From Kordiimonadaceae bacterium (GTDB lineage: Bacteria > Pseudomonadota > Alphaproteobacteria > Sphingomonadales > Kordiimonadaceae), in NCBI GenBank assembly GCA_017640725.1, contig JAEPQB010000001.1, positions 744,001 through 808,000 of the forward strand: a stretch of 64,000 bases of DNA, in the 5' to 3' direction. Below, one piece after another: positions 37,126 to 45,950 of this stretch. Every line of letters begins with the position of its first letter. The first letter of the stretch is position 1. Made by a program: the position numbers and the translations under genes. The notes beneath the pieces are model-generated. The model was not told the origin of the DNA. It searched no databases and worked only from the letters and a program-made list of their open reading frames with translations.

Positions 37126-38475
37126 TTATGAACGCGGGTTACGCATCAGCACAAATTCTTCTGCCGTCGATGGATGCACAGCAACGGTTTGATCAAATTG
37201 TGCTTTGGTAAGGCCTGCCTTCACCGCAATGCCGATGCCCTGAATAATTTCACCGGCATCAATACCAATCATATGAGCCCCAACAACAACCTGCGTTTTC
37301 TTGTCAACAATCAGCTTGGTGAATGCGCGCTCATCGGACCCACCGAGCGTATGTTTCATGGGACGGAAATCTGAGGTATAAACTTCGATTTCACCATGCG
37401 TTGCGCGCGCTTCTGATTCTGATTGCCCGACGGTGCCTACGGGCGGCTGTGAGAACACAGCGGTCGGGATTGCGTCATGCTCAGGTGATGTTGGGCTGTC
37501 GCCAAACACCGTGAGTGCAAAAGCGTGTCCTTCCTTGATCGCCACAGGCGTCAGCGCTACACGGTCTGTCACGTCACCCACCGCATAGATGTTCTCGACC
37601 GTGGTTTTGCTGTAGGCGTCCACCATGATCGCGCCTTTTTCATCACACGCGACACCAACCTCATGCAGGCCAAGTCCTTTGGTGTTTGGCGCGCGGCCAG
37701 TGGCATACATGACCGCCTTGGTTTTCAACTCAGAGCCGTCCGTCAGGTGCAGCAGCAAGCCGTCGTCTGTCTTTTCAATCGAAACAATATTCACATGGGT
37801 GCGCAGGTCGATGCCCTTCTTAATCATTTCGTCGTGTAAATGACCGCGAATTTCATCGTCAAATCCACGCAGGATCTGGTCGCTACGATACAGCTGCGTC
37901 ACCTTCGCTCCCATGCCGTGGAAAATGCCTGCGAACTCAACTGCGATGTAGCCGCCGCCAACCACAACAATGTCTTCTGGCAGTTCATCCAGATGGAAGA
38001 CTTCGTTGGAGGTAATAGCATGCTCAATTCCAGGCACATCCGGCATCGTTGGCCAGCCGCCGGTCGCAACCAGAATATATTTAGTGGTGAAAACTTTGTC
38101 GCCAACACGGATGCTGTTCGGGCCCTCAATGGTCGCGCGACCATCAATGATTTCCACGCCTGCAGCTTCCAGGTTCTTGATGTACAGACCATTGAGGCGA
38201 TCGATTTCTGCGTCCTTACGGTCAATCAGTGTTTTCCAGTCAAAGGAGGTTTCACCCACGTTCCAGCCATAGCCGCGCGCACTTTCGAAATCTTCGGCAA
38301 AGTGGGATGCATACATCATCAGCTTTTTCGGGACACAGCCGCGGATCACGCACGTGCCACCAACGCGGTATTCTTCGGCCACCGCAACCTTGGCGCCAAA
38401 GCCTGCTGCGATGCGGCTTGCGCGAACGCCACCTGAGCCTGCGCCAATTACAAAGAGGTCATAATCATATTCCAT
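37126..38475 (-). CDS. gor: Glutathione-disulfide reductase
   Basis: NADPH-dependent FAD enzyme that regenerates glutathione. The 449 residues show the FAD loop GAGSGGVRASR (11-21), the redox-active disulphide Cys42/Cys47 in GGTCVIRGCVPKK, the second nucleotide loop VGGGYIAVEFAG, AVGDVTDRVALTPVA, and the C-terminal catalytic pair His434/Glu439 in HPSTAEE. The YASHF and FDWKTLI features favour the glutathione over the lipoamide or mercuric reductase branch. AGGAG precedes the ATG. With GST in the window it points to glutathione-based redox control. Confidence 0.92.
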   Translation of the reverse strand: MEYDYDLFVIGAGSGGVRASRIAAGFGAKVAVAEEYRVGGTCVIRGCVPKKLMMYASHFAEDFESARGYGWNVGETSFDWKTLIDRKDAEIDRLNGLYIKNLEAAGVEIIDGRATIEGPNSIRVGDKVFTTKYILVATGGWPTMPDVPGIEHAITSNEVFHLDELPEDIVVVGGGYIAVEFAGIFHGMGAKVTQLYRSDQILRGFDDEIRGHLHDEMIKKGIDLRTHVNIVSIEKTDDGLLLHLTDGSELKTKAVMYATGRAPNTKGLGLHEVGVACDEKGAIMVDAYSKTTVENIYAVGDVTDRVALTPVAIKEGHAFALTVFGDSPTSPEHDAIPTAVFSQPPVGTVGQSESEARATHGEIEVYTSDFRPMKHTLGGSDERAFTKLIVDKKTQVVVGAHMIGIDAGEIIQGIGIAVKAGLTKAQFDQTVAVHPSTAEEFVLMRNPRS

Positions 38476-38616
38476 TGGAAGTCTCCTGATCCGGTCCTGC
38501 CCCTCAAATCACGTGTAAGCGATATGGTGCCTGTGTCGCAGTTGCCAAGCTTTAACAGCCCCGGCAGGCCATCACAATATTATGATCATTGCACCCGCTG
38601 AATTTTCACACTCAGG

Positions 38617-38637
38617 CTGATCGATCAAGCCGATCAG
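38617..38637. promoter_or_regulatory. Inverted repeat upstream of the short-chain dehydrogenase
   Basis: CTGATCG-ATCAAGC-CGATCAG, perfect 7-base arms, 75 bases before the start at 38712. The 236-base interval to gor has no gene. Operator role is inferred. Confidence 0.4.
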
Positions 38638-38711
38638 GCAATTGCTGCTTGCGGCCAATCGCACCATTTTCTATGGTCCCGCCAATTCATTTCATTAGTT
38701 GGAGATTCCCC

Positions 38712-39482
38712 ATGGATGTTGCTGGCAAAACAGTACTTGTAACTGGCGGTGCGTCTGGTCTTGGTCGCGCAACGGTGCGCTCGTTTGTTGCCAAAGGTGC
38801 AAATGCCATCATCGTTGACGTAAACGACGAGTTGGGCGTTGCGCTTGAAAAGGAACTGGGCGGCAAAGCGCGCTATATCCGTACAGACGTCACAAGCGAA
38901 ACAGACGTGAAAGCTGCCGTTGAGCTTGCAAAGTCAGAATTTGGCGGCCTGCATGTGGCGGTCAACTGTGCCGGCATCGGCAACCCTGAAAAAGTTTTGG
39001 ACCGTGAAGGCAACCGCTATCCGATGGATCACTTCCGTCGCGTCGTTGGCGTGAACCTGATCGGCAGCTTTAATATGCTGGCAGAAGCAGCGCAAGCGAT
39101 GGCGACCAATGAACCGGGCGAAGACGGCGAACGCGGTGTGATTATCAACACAGCGTCTGTTGCAGCATACGAAGGCCAGATCGGTCAAGCAGCCTATGCA
39201 GCCTCCAAAGGTGGCATCGTTGGCCTCACGCTGCCAACCGCTCGCGAGTTTTCGCGTCAGGGCATTCGCGTGATGACCATCGCACCGGGCTTCATTCACA
39301 CACCGCTGTTTGACGGCCTTCCTGAGGCAGCGGTCGAGAGCCTGAAGGCACAAGTGGTATTCCCCAAGCGCCTTGGTATGCCGGAAGAGTATGCAAAGCT
39401 CGCGGGTCATATCGTTGAAAACGCTTACCTGAACGGCGAAACCATCCGCATGGACGCCGCCGCCCGCATGGCACCGAAGTAA
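38712..39482 (+). CDS. Short-chain dehydrogenase, 3-hydroxyacyl-CoA dehydrogenase type 2-like
   Basis: NAD-dependent classical SDR of 256 residues, close to the HSD10/3-hydroxyacyl-CoA dehydrogenase type 2 group. The nucleotide loop is TGGASGLG (11-18), NCAGIG is at 85-90, and the catalytic triad is Ser149, Tyr162 and Lys166 ([13 protein letters not shown]). The insert [20 protein letters not shown] and [17 protein letters not shown] near the end match that group. It likely oxidises (branched) 3-hydroxyacyl-CoA in beta-oxidation. ATG 38712 follows GGAG at seven bases. The next gene, an acyl-CoA racemase, is on the same pathway. Confidence 0.88.
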   Translation: MDVAGKTVLVTGGASGLGRATVRSFVAKGANAIIVDVNDELGVALEKELGGKARYIRTDVTSETDVKAAVELAKSEFGGLHVAVNCAGIGNPEKVLDREGNRYPMDHFRRVVGVNLIGSFNMLAEAAQAMATNEPGEDGERGVIINTASVAAYEGQIGQAAYAASKGGIVGLTLPTAREFSRQGIRVMTIAPGFIHTPLFDGLPEAAVESLKAQVVFPKRLGMPEEYAKLAGHIVENAYLNGETIRMDAAARMAPK

Positions 39483-39500
39483 ACACTTGCCGAGACTTCA

Positions 39501-39549
39501 AAGCCCCCTAGTTTGATGAATACCTATCGTCAGACTCAGGGGGCTTTTT
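39501..39549 (+). terminator. Terminator whose 3' arm carries the next gene's ribosome-binding site
   Basis: Stem AAGCCCCCT-AGTTTGA / TCAGACT-c-AGGGGGCTT (9 + 7 pairs with one bulge, 13-base loop) is followed by TTT and then C-ATG. The AGGGGG of the descending arm lies 7 bases from the racemase ATG at 39551, so the stem also hides that start. Confidence 0.75.
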
Positions 39550-39550
39550 C

Positions 39551-40636
39551 ATGGGACCATTATCCGGTTTTCGCATCATTGAAGTTGTGGGCATTGGCCC
39601 TGGGCCGTTTGCGGGCATGATGTTTGCCGACATGGGCGCAGAAGTGATCGCTGTGGACCGCCCGGGTGGCGGCATGGCTATCACGAAGGACATCAACAGG
39701 CGTGGAAAGCGTTCCATTGAAATCGACCTCAAGTCGGACGATGGCAAAACAACCTTTCTGGAGCTTTGCAAAACAGCGGACGCTTTGTTTGAAGGCTACC
39801 GTCCGGGAGTGATGGAAAAGCTGGGTCTTGGCCCTGACGAAGTCGCGGCAGCAAACCCGAAACTCGTGTACGGCCGCATGACCGGCTGGGGGCAAACTGG
39901 GCCGCTTGCCCACACTGCGGGGCATGACATCAACTATATTGCGCTCTCGGGTGCGTTGCATGCCATGGGCCCCAAGGAAACACCACCTTCGGCGCCGCTC
40001 AATCTGGTGGGTGACTATGGCGGCGGCGGCATGATGCTGGCGTTTGGTCTTGTGTGCGCGCTCCTGGAGGCCCAGAAATCCGGCAAAGGCCAGGTTGTGG
40101 ATGTGAGCATGGTCGAAGGCTCTTCAGCATTAATGTCCATTTTCCATTCGCTGATGGCCAGTGGTCGCTGGGCGCCGATGCGCGGTGTGAACTTGCTAGA
40201 TGGCGGCGCGCATTTCTATGGTACCTTTGAAACCAAAGACGGCGAGTATGTGAGCTTTGGCGCGATTGAACCGCAATTCATGCAGATTTTCATCGATAAG
40301 GCTGGCCTGGACGCAAGCTGGATGCAGAAGCACCTGAACCCCGGCGAATGGGCATCGCTAAAGGGGGAGCTGACTGAGCTATTCAAAAGCAAAACATCGG
40401 CTGATTGGCAGGAATTGCTGGATGGCACCGATGCCTGCTTTGCCCCGATCCTGCCGTTTTGGGAAGCCCACAATCACCCACACAATCAGGCAAGAGGCAG
40501 CTTCATTGAAGTGGATGGTTTGATGCAACCCGCGCCCACACCCAAGTTTTCACGTACCGAACCCGAGGTGCGCCATGGTCCGGTGAAATCGGGGAGCGAC
40601 ACCGATGACATTCTGGCAGAACTGAAAAGCGACTAG
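39551..40636 (+). CDS. Alpha-methylacyl-CoA racemase (CaiB/BaiF family)
   Basis: Interconverts (2R)- and (2S)-methylacyl-CoA so branched fatty acids or sterol side chains can enter beta-oxidation. The 361 residues carry the residues expected for the racemase rather than CoA-transferase branch: His125 with Asp126 in AGHDINY, Asp155 in VGDYGGGG and Glu241 in IEPQF. The N-terminus GIGPGPFAGMMFADMGAEVIAVDRP in short pieces is diagnostic of class III. The start lies in the shadow of a strong terminator-like hairpin. It converges with the MOSC gene, overlapping by four bases. Confidence 0.92.
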   Translation: MGPLSGFRIIEVVGIGPGPFAGMMFADMGAEVIAVDRPGGGMAITKDINRRGKRSIEIDLKSDDGKTTFLELCKTADALFEGYRPGVMEKLGLGPDEVAAANPKLVYGRMTGWGQTGPLAHTAGHDINYIALSGALHAMGPKETPPSAPLNLVGDYGGGGMMLAFGLVCALLEAQKSGKGQVVDVSMVEGSSALMSIFHSLMASGRWAPMRGVNLLDGGAHFYGTFETKDGEYVSFGAIEPQFMQIFIDKAGLDASWMQKHLNPGEWASLKGELTELFKSKTSADWQELLDGTDACFAPILPFWEAHNHPHNQARGSFIEVDGLMQPAPTPKFSRTEPEVRHGPVKSGSDTDDILAELKSD

Positions 40637-41112
40637 TCTTCGTTGGGCAAAACCGGCGTAACAATCGAGCCCACCCTAATCATGCCGCCCTGAACCACTT
40701 CTGCGGTCAGGCCGCCGTGACCGCGCATGGCGTTAAAGCCACCAAAGCCAATTTCTTTTTCCATCAGACTACAAGGCGCACAGGGTCCTGTGGTGCGCAA
40801 CACCACATCATCGATGAGAATTTCGTGATGTCTGAGCGCGAGAAGGTTGATGCCAGAAACGAGAATGTTTCTGCGCAAAGTCTCTGGCGCCACCGCATCC
40901 ACGCCGGCAAGAGCGGCAATAACAGGCAGATGCTCCGCCTGAATGAGCGTTACGGCCCTTTTGCCCGGGGACTTGCGCCTGTCGCCCACAAGACCTGTTT
41001 CGGTGACTTCAACTTCTTCCACAACCAGCATGGGTGCGCGTCGCTCCGGCCGCAATCCGATCCAATCGACACGGCCACTTGAAGAAAATTTCTTCAAAAG
41101 GTCTTTCATCAT
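40633..41112 (-). CDS. MOSC-domain protein
   Basis: The 159-residue MOSC (molybdenum cofactor sulfurase C-terminal) domain protein shows the core GDRRKSPGKRAVTLIQAEHLPVIAAL in pieces, LRRNILVSGINLLALRHHEI, and the conserved Cys of GPCAPCSLMEKEIG (Cys of the MOSC fold). MOSC proteins bind or transfer molybdopterin-linked sulfur; small ones such as YiiM reduce N-hydroxylated compounds. It starts three bases after the stop of the gene at 41116, so the two are coupled. Specific reaction unknown. Confidence 0.85.
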   Translation of the reverse strand: MMKDLLKKFSSSGRVDWIGLRPERRAPMLVVEEVEVTETGLVGDRRKSPGKRAVTLIQAEHLPVIAALAGVDAVAPETLRRNILVSGINLLALRHHEILIDDVVLRTTGPCAPCSLMEKEIGFGGFNAMRGHGGLTAEVVQGGMIRVGSIVTPVLPNED

Positions 41113-41115
41113 CGG

Positions 41116-41700
41116 CTATTCCCCTTCGCCGTTACCCAAAAACGTGTCGTAGCGGTTTAGCAGTTGTTCAGCGAGAGAATTGGTAACTGACAAATGCCGC
41201 CGGAACTTCTGCACATATTTGGGCGCTTCATCGCCAGCTTCAATCTCAGTGATCAGGTTCACATAGTCTTGGAAGAAATAGTTCAGATAATCGGTATAAT
41301 AGCCCTGCGTCTCGTAAAGGGCTGACAGTCTGTTGAGCGTTTCAAGCGGCATCATCGCGGCAATGCTTTGCGACAGCTGTGCTGATCGCCATGCAGCATC
41401 GCTTGTGGCGCCGCCCTCGATTTGCAGAAATGGTCCGACTTTTTGGATATCTAAGTCGCCGGTCTCCAACGCTTCGCCCAGACCTGTCATGTAAGCTTCA
41501 TGCTCCGCAATAGCGTTCACCAACGACTCTCGGTTTTGCTGCACTTCGGCGCGGATGCGATCCAAATGGGTGGCTGCACGGTCTGCGAGTTCAACATCAT
41601 TGCGCCAACCCTCAAGCCACAATGCCAGCAAAACCGCAAATACGATCGCCGCAACTTCAAATCCAATACTGCGCCAATCCAGGTCTTTTTTTTCGGACAT
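41116..41700 (-). CDS. Single-TM helical protein of unknown function
   Basis: The 194-residue protein from ATG 41700 (GGGGGA upstream) has one TM segment (about 10-28, IGFEVAAIVFAVLLALWLEGWRND in short form), then a long cytoplasmic or periplasmic helical region rich in Glu, Gln and Leu. The helix followed by WLEGWRND resembles a widespread group of small membrane proteins whose function I cannot name. It is immediately upstream of and coupled to the MOSC gene and downstream of photolyase. Confidence 0.62.
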   Translation of the reverse strand: MSEKKDLDWRSIGFEVAAIVFAVLLALWLEGWRNDVELADRAATHLDRIRAEVQQNRESLVNAIAEHEAYMTGLGEALETGDLDIQKVGPFLQIEGGATSDAAWRSAQLSQSIAAMMPLETLNRLSALYETQGYYTDYLNYFFQDYVNLITEIEAGDEAPKYVQKFRRHLSVTNSLAEQLLNRYDTFLGNGEGE

Positions 41701-41753
41701 ACCATCCCCCAATCGTTCCCAATCTATCGACTTGGGAAATTAGGGACACAATG

Positions 41754-43202
41754 TCAATCCGGCTTCTTGATACTGGCAAGAGCCGCGAGCGCTTTTTCGC
41801 GTGCGATTTTGCGGTTGACTATGGGCTTTGGGTACGTGCTGCCGAGCTTCACACCAGCCATTTGCAACTCGCCGACCGGGGCTTCAAACGGCTTGTGGAT
41901 ATAGTTGTTTGGCATGTCTGCCAGCTCAGGCACATACCGGCGCACATAGTCGCCTTTTGGGTCAAATTTCTCGCCCTGTGTGATGGGATTGAAAATCCTG
42001 AAATAGGGCGCAGCGTCCGCGCCGCACCCTGCCACCCACTGCCAGCTGGCAATATTATTGCCAAAGTCCGCATCTACCAGCGTATCCCAAAACCAGGTCT
42101 CGCCTTCCCGCCAATGCCAAAGCAAGTCTTTCACCAGGAAAGATGCCACGATCATGCGGACACGGTTGTGCATCCAACCGGTTTGCCAAAGCTGGCGCAT
42201 TCCGGCATCGACAATCGGGAAACCTGTCAGTCCCTTTTGCCAGGCGGTGAGGAAATCGCCCTCACCTTCAATCCACGGGAAGTCCCTGAACTGTTGCCGC
42301 ATGGGTTCAGATTGCATATGCGGCTGATTAAACAGCAGGTGCGAGGAAAACTCCCGCCAACCCAGTTCACGAAGGAAATGCGCGGCGCCTTTTGTGATGC
42401 TTTCGTTTGCGTTCATTTGCAGTTTTGTATGCCACCAAATGGTGCGCGGACCGATCTCCCCAAATGCGAGATAAGGCGAAAGAGCAGACGTGGCATCGAT
42501 AGCGGGAAAATCCCGCGCCGCTTTATAGTCCAGCACGGGGCCATCCAGAAACGAGCGCAAGCGATCAAGTGCCGCAGCCTCACCCGGCACCCAAGCCTCG
42601 GCGATGGGTTCAGCCCAATAAGCAGGCTGGGGCTCAAGCCCAAGACTTTCAACACCATCGTTTGCCGGCCAGTCTTTAGGTGCCAAAAGTTTCGTTGGTG
42701 TGGGCTGTGGGGCCACGGTATCAATAAGGACACTCGCAGCGCGCCAGAAGGGGCTAAACACTGTGTAGGGGTTTCCGGTTTTGGTACGGACCGCTTCGGG
42801 CTCAATCAGCAAGTTGCCTGCAAACCGCCGAATGCGGATATCTGTATCTGCATAGATTTCATGCAGCTGTTCTTCGAGGGCCCGCGCTGAAGGAGTGTAA
42901 CCGCGCATGACGTGCACTGCCCCAGCATCCGTCTCTTCGACCAGTTCCTGCACTGTTTTTGCAGCAACACCTCGCCGGACAACAAGCATGCTTCCCATGG
43001 CCTTTAACCGGCTGGAAAGGTTGCTCAAAGATTGCAGAAGCCACCATTTGCTGGCCGCACCCAGTGGTCGCACTTTTGGTGATTGTTCATCAAAGATAAA
43101 CACCGGAATAACCGGTGCACCGCTAGATACCGCTTCAGAAAGTGCGGCGTTGTCAGCAAGCCGAAGCGCATTCGACAGCAGAACAATGATAGGTTTAGAC
43201 AT
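41754..43202 (-). CDS. phrB: Deoxyribodipyrimidine photolyase (class I CPD)
   Basis: Light-driven repair of cyclobutane pyrimidine dimers with FAD and an antenna chromophore. The 482 residues show the N-terminal Rossmann antenna domain (SKPIIVLLSNALRLADNAAL; VFIFDEQ) and the FAD domain with LRELGWREFSSHLLF, PIVDAGMRQLWQTGWMHNRVRMIVASFLVKDL in part, the active-site WRE-G-TWFWDTLVDAD and NIASWQWVAG. The ATG 43202 follows AGGA. The conserved Trp residues for electron transfer are present in the C-terminal half. It is in the minus-strand run downstream of the symporter. Confidence 0.95.
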   Translation of the reverse strand: MSKPIIVLLSNALRLADNAALSEAVSSGAPVIPVFIFDEQSPKVRPLGAASKWWLLQSLSNLSSRLKAMGSMLVVRRGVAAKTVQELVEETDAGAVHVMRGYTPSARALEEQLHEIYADTDIRIRRFAGNLLIEPEAVRTKTGNPYTVFSPFWRAASVLIDTVAPQPTPTKLLAPKDWPANDGVESLGLEPQPAYWAEPIAEAWVPGEAAALDRLRSFLDGPVLDYKAARDFPAIDATSALSPYLAFGEIGPRTIWWHTKLQMNANESITKGAAHFLRELGWREFSSHLLFNQPHMQSEPMRQQFRDFPWIEGEGDFLTAWQKGLTGFPIVDAGMRQLWQTGWMHNRVRMIVASFLVKDLLWHWREGETWFWDTLVDADFGNNIASWQWVAGCGADAAPYFRIFNPITQGEKFDPKGDYVRRYVPELADMPNNYIHKPFEAPVGELQMAGVKLGSTYPKPIVNRKIAREKALAALASIKKPD

Positions 43203-43235
43203 GTTCAGATCCTGCAAAGTGACCTGATGTTTACG

Positions 43236-44720
43236 CTACAGCTCCAAAATCCGATCAATGTCTTTGGGCAGCTTTTTCTCTTTTTCAAACATCGAAATAG
43301 CGATGAACAAAATCATGGAGGTGAGCATTGCGATGAATCCCCCAGACATGGCGTAAGGAATTTGAATTTGCCAAATCTGTATCGCGAAATTGATCAGCAG
43401 ACTGATCGAGATTGCCGCCACGGCCGCGCGGGCACTGGCTTGTTTCCAATTGAGCCCGATAAGCACAACCGGCACCAGCGCCGCAGCAAAAGTGCCCCAC
43501 CCGAAAGCACCAAGGATGGCAATTAGCTGGCCACTGGAAAGCGCTATTGCTGCCGCGACCAGCGAAAGAATAATCGTCGCCGTGCGCGCCCAAAAGAGCT
43601 CATTGTCCAGGGACCGACCTCGTAATGCTTTTGGAATATCGTGAATAATCGCTGCGGCCCCGATGTTCAGAAAACCATCAGCTGTCGACATAATAGCTGC
43701 AAACAGACCAGCGAACACGACACCCGCCAGAATTGGGTGTGCGTAAGTGGATAAGAAAGCAGGGGCCGCTTCGTCAGCACCCGCAAGCGGCGCCGCAACA
43801 TCACCCAGCACAAGAGCCCGCATGATGATGCCCACAGACACCCACAGCATGGCAGCGATCACATACCCAAACACGGTCATTGGCAGTATGGCTTTGTTGT
43901 CTGAAAGATTGCGGTTCATCATCATTTTGGTCGCCACATGCGGCTGCCCGGCAAGGCCGAGACCAAAAAGGAAATACCAGGAAAGCGCCGCCATGGGCCC
44001 AAGGGTACCAAAAGGCATGATGTCTTCGCCGTCGTTCGCGAGCAATATGTTGGTGGCTTCCGCAAAACCACCATCAAATACGCTGGCGGCTGTGATCACC
44101 ACCAACGCACCAGCAATGATCATCACAATACCTTGCACCAGGTCAGTGTATACAGACGCAACGATGCCGCCCGTGACACAGTAGAAAATCAAAACGGCAG
44201 ATGAGATAACGATGCTTGAAAGCAAACTTATATCGGCGAACATTTCTGTGCCTGCGAGGATGGACTGCAGCACCACACCCATCGCCAGGATTTGTGTCGC
44301 CAGATACCCCAGCACGCCCAGCAGGATGGTCCCTGCGGTCAACAGGCGCGCAGCTTCACTTCCGTACCGCGCAAACACAATGTCTGGCAGAGACATTGCG
44401 TTGCGCACTTCAGCTATCATGCGAATGCGTTTGGCGATCAAGAAATAACCGGTGGCAAAACCAAGGGCCGAGCATACCGCCATCCAGATCGAGCTCAACC
44501 CGGTGGCGTAAACCAGGCCCGGACCGCCAACAAAACCAAAGCCCGACAGTGTGCTTGAAAACACAGCGAGACTAACAACCCAAGGGCCGAGCCCACGACC
44601 AGCGACAAAAAAATCGCCAGCGGATTTTGTGCGTCGCATGGCCCACAGGCCCACCCAGATGCAAAGACCCATGTAAGCGGCGACAAACAGGAGGATGATG
44701 GGCTGACGATACTCTTCCAT
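43236..44720 (-). CDS. Sodium:solute symporter (SSS family)
   Basis: The 494-residue, about 13-TM carrier of the SSS/SLC5 family. Landmarks are the N-terminal YMGLCIWVGLWAMRRTKSAGDFFVAGRGLG in parts, SLAVFSSTLSGFGFVGGPGLVY (first unwound helix), and GLGLAGQPHVATKMMMNRN (the G-Q-P family motif). Substrate is not readable; the context downstream of the Entner-Doudoroff genes suggests a sugar or sugar acid, but proline-like or carboxylate substrates remain open. Its ATG overlaps the upstream 175-residue membrane protein's stop by one base (TGATG), so the two are coupled. Confidence 0.9.
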   Translation of the reverse strand: MEEYRQPIILLFVAAYMGLCIWVGLWAMRRTKSAGDFFVAGRGLGPWVVSLAVFSSTLSGFGFVGGPGLVYATGLSSIWMAVCSALGFATGYFLIAKRIRMIAEVRNAMSLPDIVFARYGSEAARLLTAGTILLGVLGYLATQILAMGVVLQSILAGTEMFADISLLSSIVISSAVLIFYCVTGGIVASVYTDLVQGIVMIIAGALVVITAASVFDGGFAEATNILLANDGEDIMPFGTLGPMAALSWYFLFGLGLAGQPHVATKMMMNRNLSDNKAILPMTVFGYVIAAMLWVSVGIIMRALVLGDVAAPLAGADEAAPAFLSTYAHPILAGVVFAGLFAAIMSTADGFLNIGAAAIIHDIPKALRGRSLDNELFWARTATIILSLVAAAIALSSGQLIAILGAFGWGTFAAALVPVVLIGLNWKQASARAAVAAISISLLINFAIQIWQIQIPYAMSGGFIAMLTSMILFIAISMFEKEKKLPKDIDRILEL

Positions 44721-45247
44721 CAGGCGTTCTCCTCGGTTTTCATTTCACGAACAAGCGCTTCGAATGCGGCCTCATCGTCCGGGTGCAGGAAATAGCGCCG
44801 GAATGCGAAAACATAGAAGAGGTCGAAGGCTACAAAACTGCCCCAAATGCCCCAAAACATCCAATTGGTTGGTGCCGGGAAACCAAAAACAACCGTCGTT
44901 TCACCAGTTGTAAGGTAGCTTTGATACCCCCCCCAAAGCATTGCCCAAACGAAAAGCGCAAACAGCAGGCCTACTGCGAAAACGACCTTAAGCAACGTGT
45001 CGCGCCGCTGTGCGGGCACCCCCATGTACAGAAGCGAGCCTGCGAGAAGAATCACCAAAATCTGGAAATAGTAGGGAGCATCGCCAATGGCGCTAAGTTT
45101 GTCGGTTCCACTGCCACCGAGCGATAGACCAGCGACTTCCGGGTGCGGTATTCCTGTAGCTGCGTTGGGAACTTCACTGGTCCAAACAAAAACTGTGATG
45201 CCCGCGATTGCAAGCAACAGAACAAAAACAACATGGATGATTTTCAA
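44720..45247 (-). CDS. Four-TM protein coupled to the symporter
   Basis: The 175-residue protein has four hydrophobic segments (about 3-21, 58-78, 85-108 and 128-150) and a charged C-terminal tail. I place the start at TTG 45247, because GGGAGG lies at seven bases and residues then begin with the first TM helix; an ATG 13 codons upstream has no ribosome-binding site. It shares one base with the symporter start. Paired small membrane subunits are known for some SSS carriers, but this one is longer and I do not recognise it. A subunit role is inferred. Confidence 0.65.
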   Translation of the reverse strand: MKIIHVVFVLLLAIAGITVFVWTSEVPNAATGIPHPEVAGLSLGGSGTDKLSAIGDAPYYFQILVILLAGSLLYMGVPAQRRDTLLKVVFAVGLLFALFVWAMLWGGYQSYLTTGETTVVFGFPAPTNWMFWGIWGSFVAFDLFYVFAFRRYFLHPDDEAAFEALVREMKTEENA

Positions 45248-45329
45248 AACCGGCCTCCCCACCAGATGGCGCGAGCCTAACGGCACCCGGCAGATGGGGT
45301 CAACCCATTTTCAACATTCGTTGAAATTA

Positions 45330-45950
45330 TTACTGTTTGATTGCCATCGCGTTAGCTTTGGTCTTGTCCAAATCGATTTCACCTTCAGCATTTCGAGGTG
45401 TTATCCAAGAGCCGCCAACAGTCGGAACATTGGCGAGGGAGAGATAGTCGCGCGCTGTTTCAGTGGTAATACCGCCGGTGGGACAAAATTGAATGTCCGG
45501 AAGCACTGCACCAGCAGCTTTGAGAAACCCAGGGCCGCCAGACACTGAGGCAGGAAAGAACTTCAGGGCTTCAAACCCCATGTCCCGCGCGGCCATGGCT
45601 TCAGAGATGGTTGATACCCCGGGCAAAAAAGCCCATCCCATTGCACGAACTGCCGTGCCCAGTTCCTTGGTGAGGCCAGGGCTTACACCAAAAGCGGCGC
45701 CAGCATTGCGCGCAGACTTCGCAAGGTCAGGTGACAGAATGGTTCCTGCACCGACAATAGCGTCGGACGGTAGCGCTGCCTTGACCTGCTTGATGGCGTC
45801 CAGGGCTGTTTCGTGGCGCAATGTGATTTCAAATACTCTCACACCGCAGTCAAACAGCAGGCTTGAGACCTCGACCGCTTCATTGACGCTTTTGAACGCG
45901 AGCACCGGCATCACCGGCGACGCCCCGAGAACTTCATTCACATGGGTCAT
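45330..45950 (-). CDS. eda: KDPG aldolase
   Basis: Cleaves 2-keto-3-deoxy-6-phosphogluconate to pyruvate and glyceraldehyde-3-phosphate, the last Entner-Doudoroff step. The 206 residues show Glu41 and Arg45 in FEITLRHETAL, IVGAGTILS, and the Schiff-base lysine Lys130 in FEALKFFPAS, then the phosphate-binding PTGGITTETA. The ATG overlaps the edd stop (TAATG) and is served by GGAGG six bases upstream inside edd, so it is translationally coupled. Confidence 0.97.
   Translation of the reverse strand: MTHVNEVLGASPVMPVLAFKSVNEAVEVSSLLFDCGVRVFEITLRHETALDAIKQVKAALPSDAIVGAGTILSPDLAKSARNAGAAFGVSPGLTKELGTAVRAMGWAFLPGVSTISEAMAARDMGFEALKFFPASVSGGPGFLKAAGAVLPDIQFCPTGGITTETARDYLSLANVPTVGGSWITPRNAEGEIDLDKTKANAMAIKQ

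Noticed and set aside
41622-42890. 422-codon frame antisense to photolyase
   Set aside because: Photolyase is unmistakable; the antisense frame has no start signal or domain.
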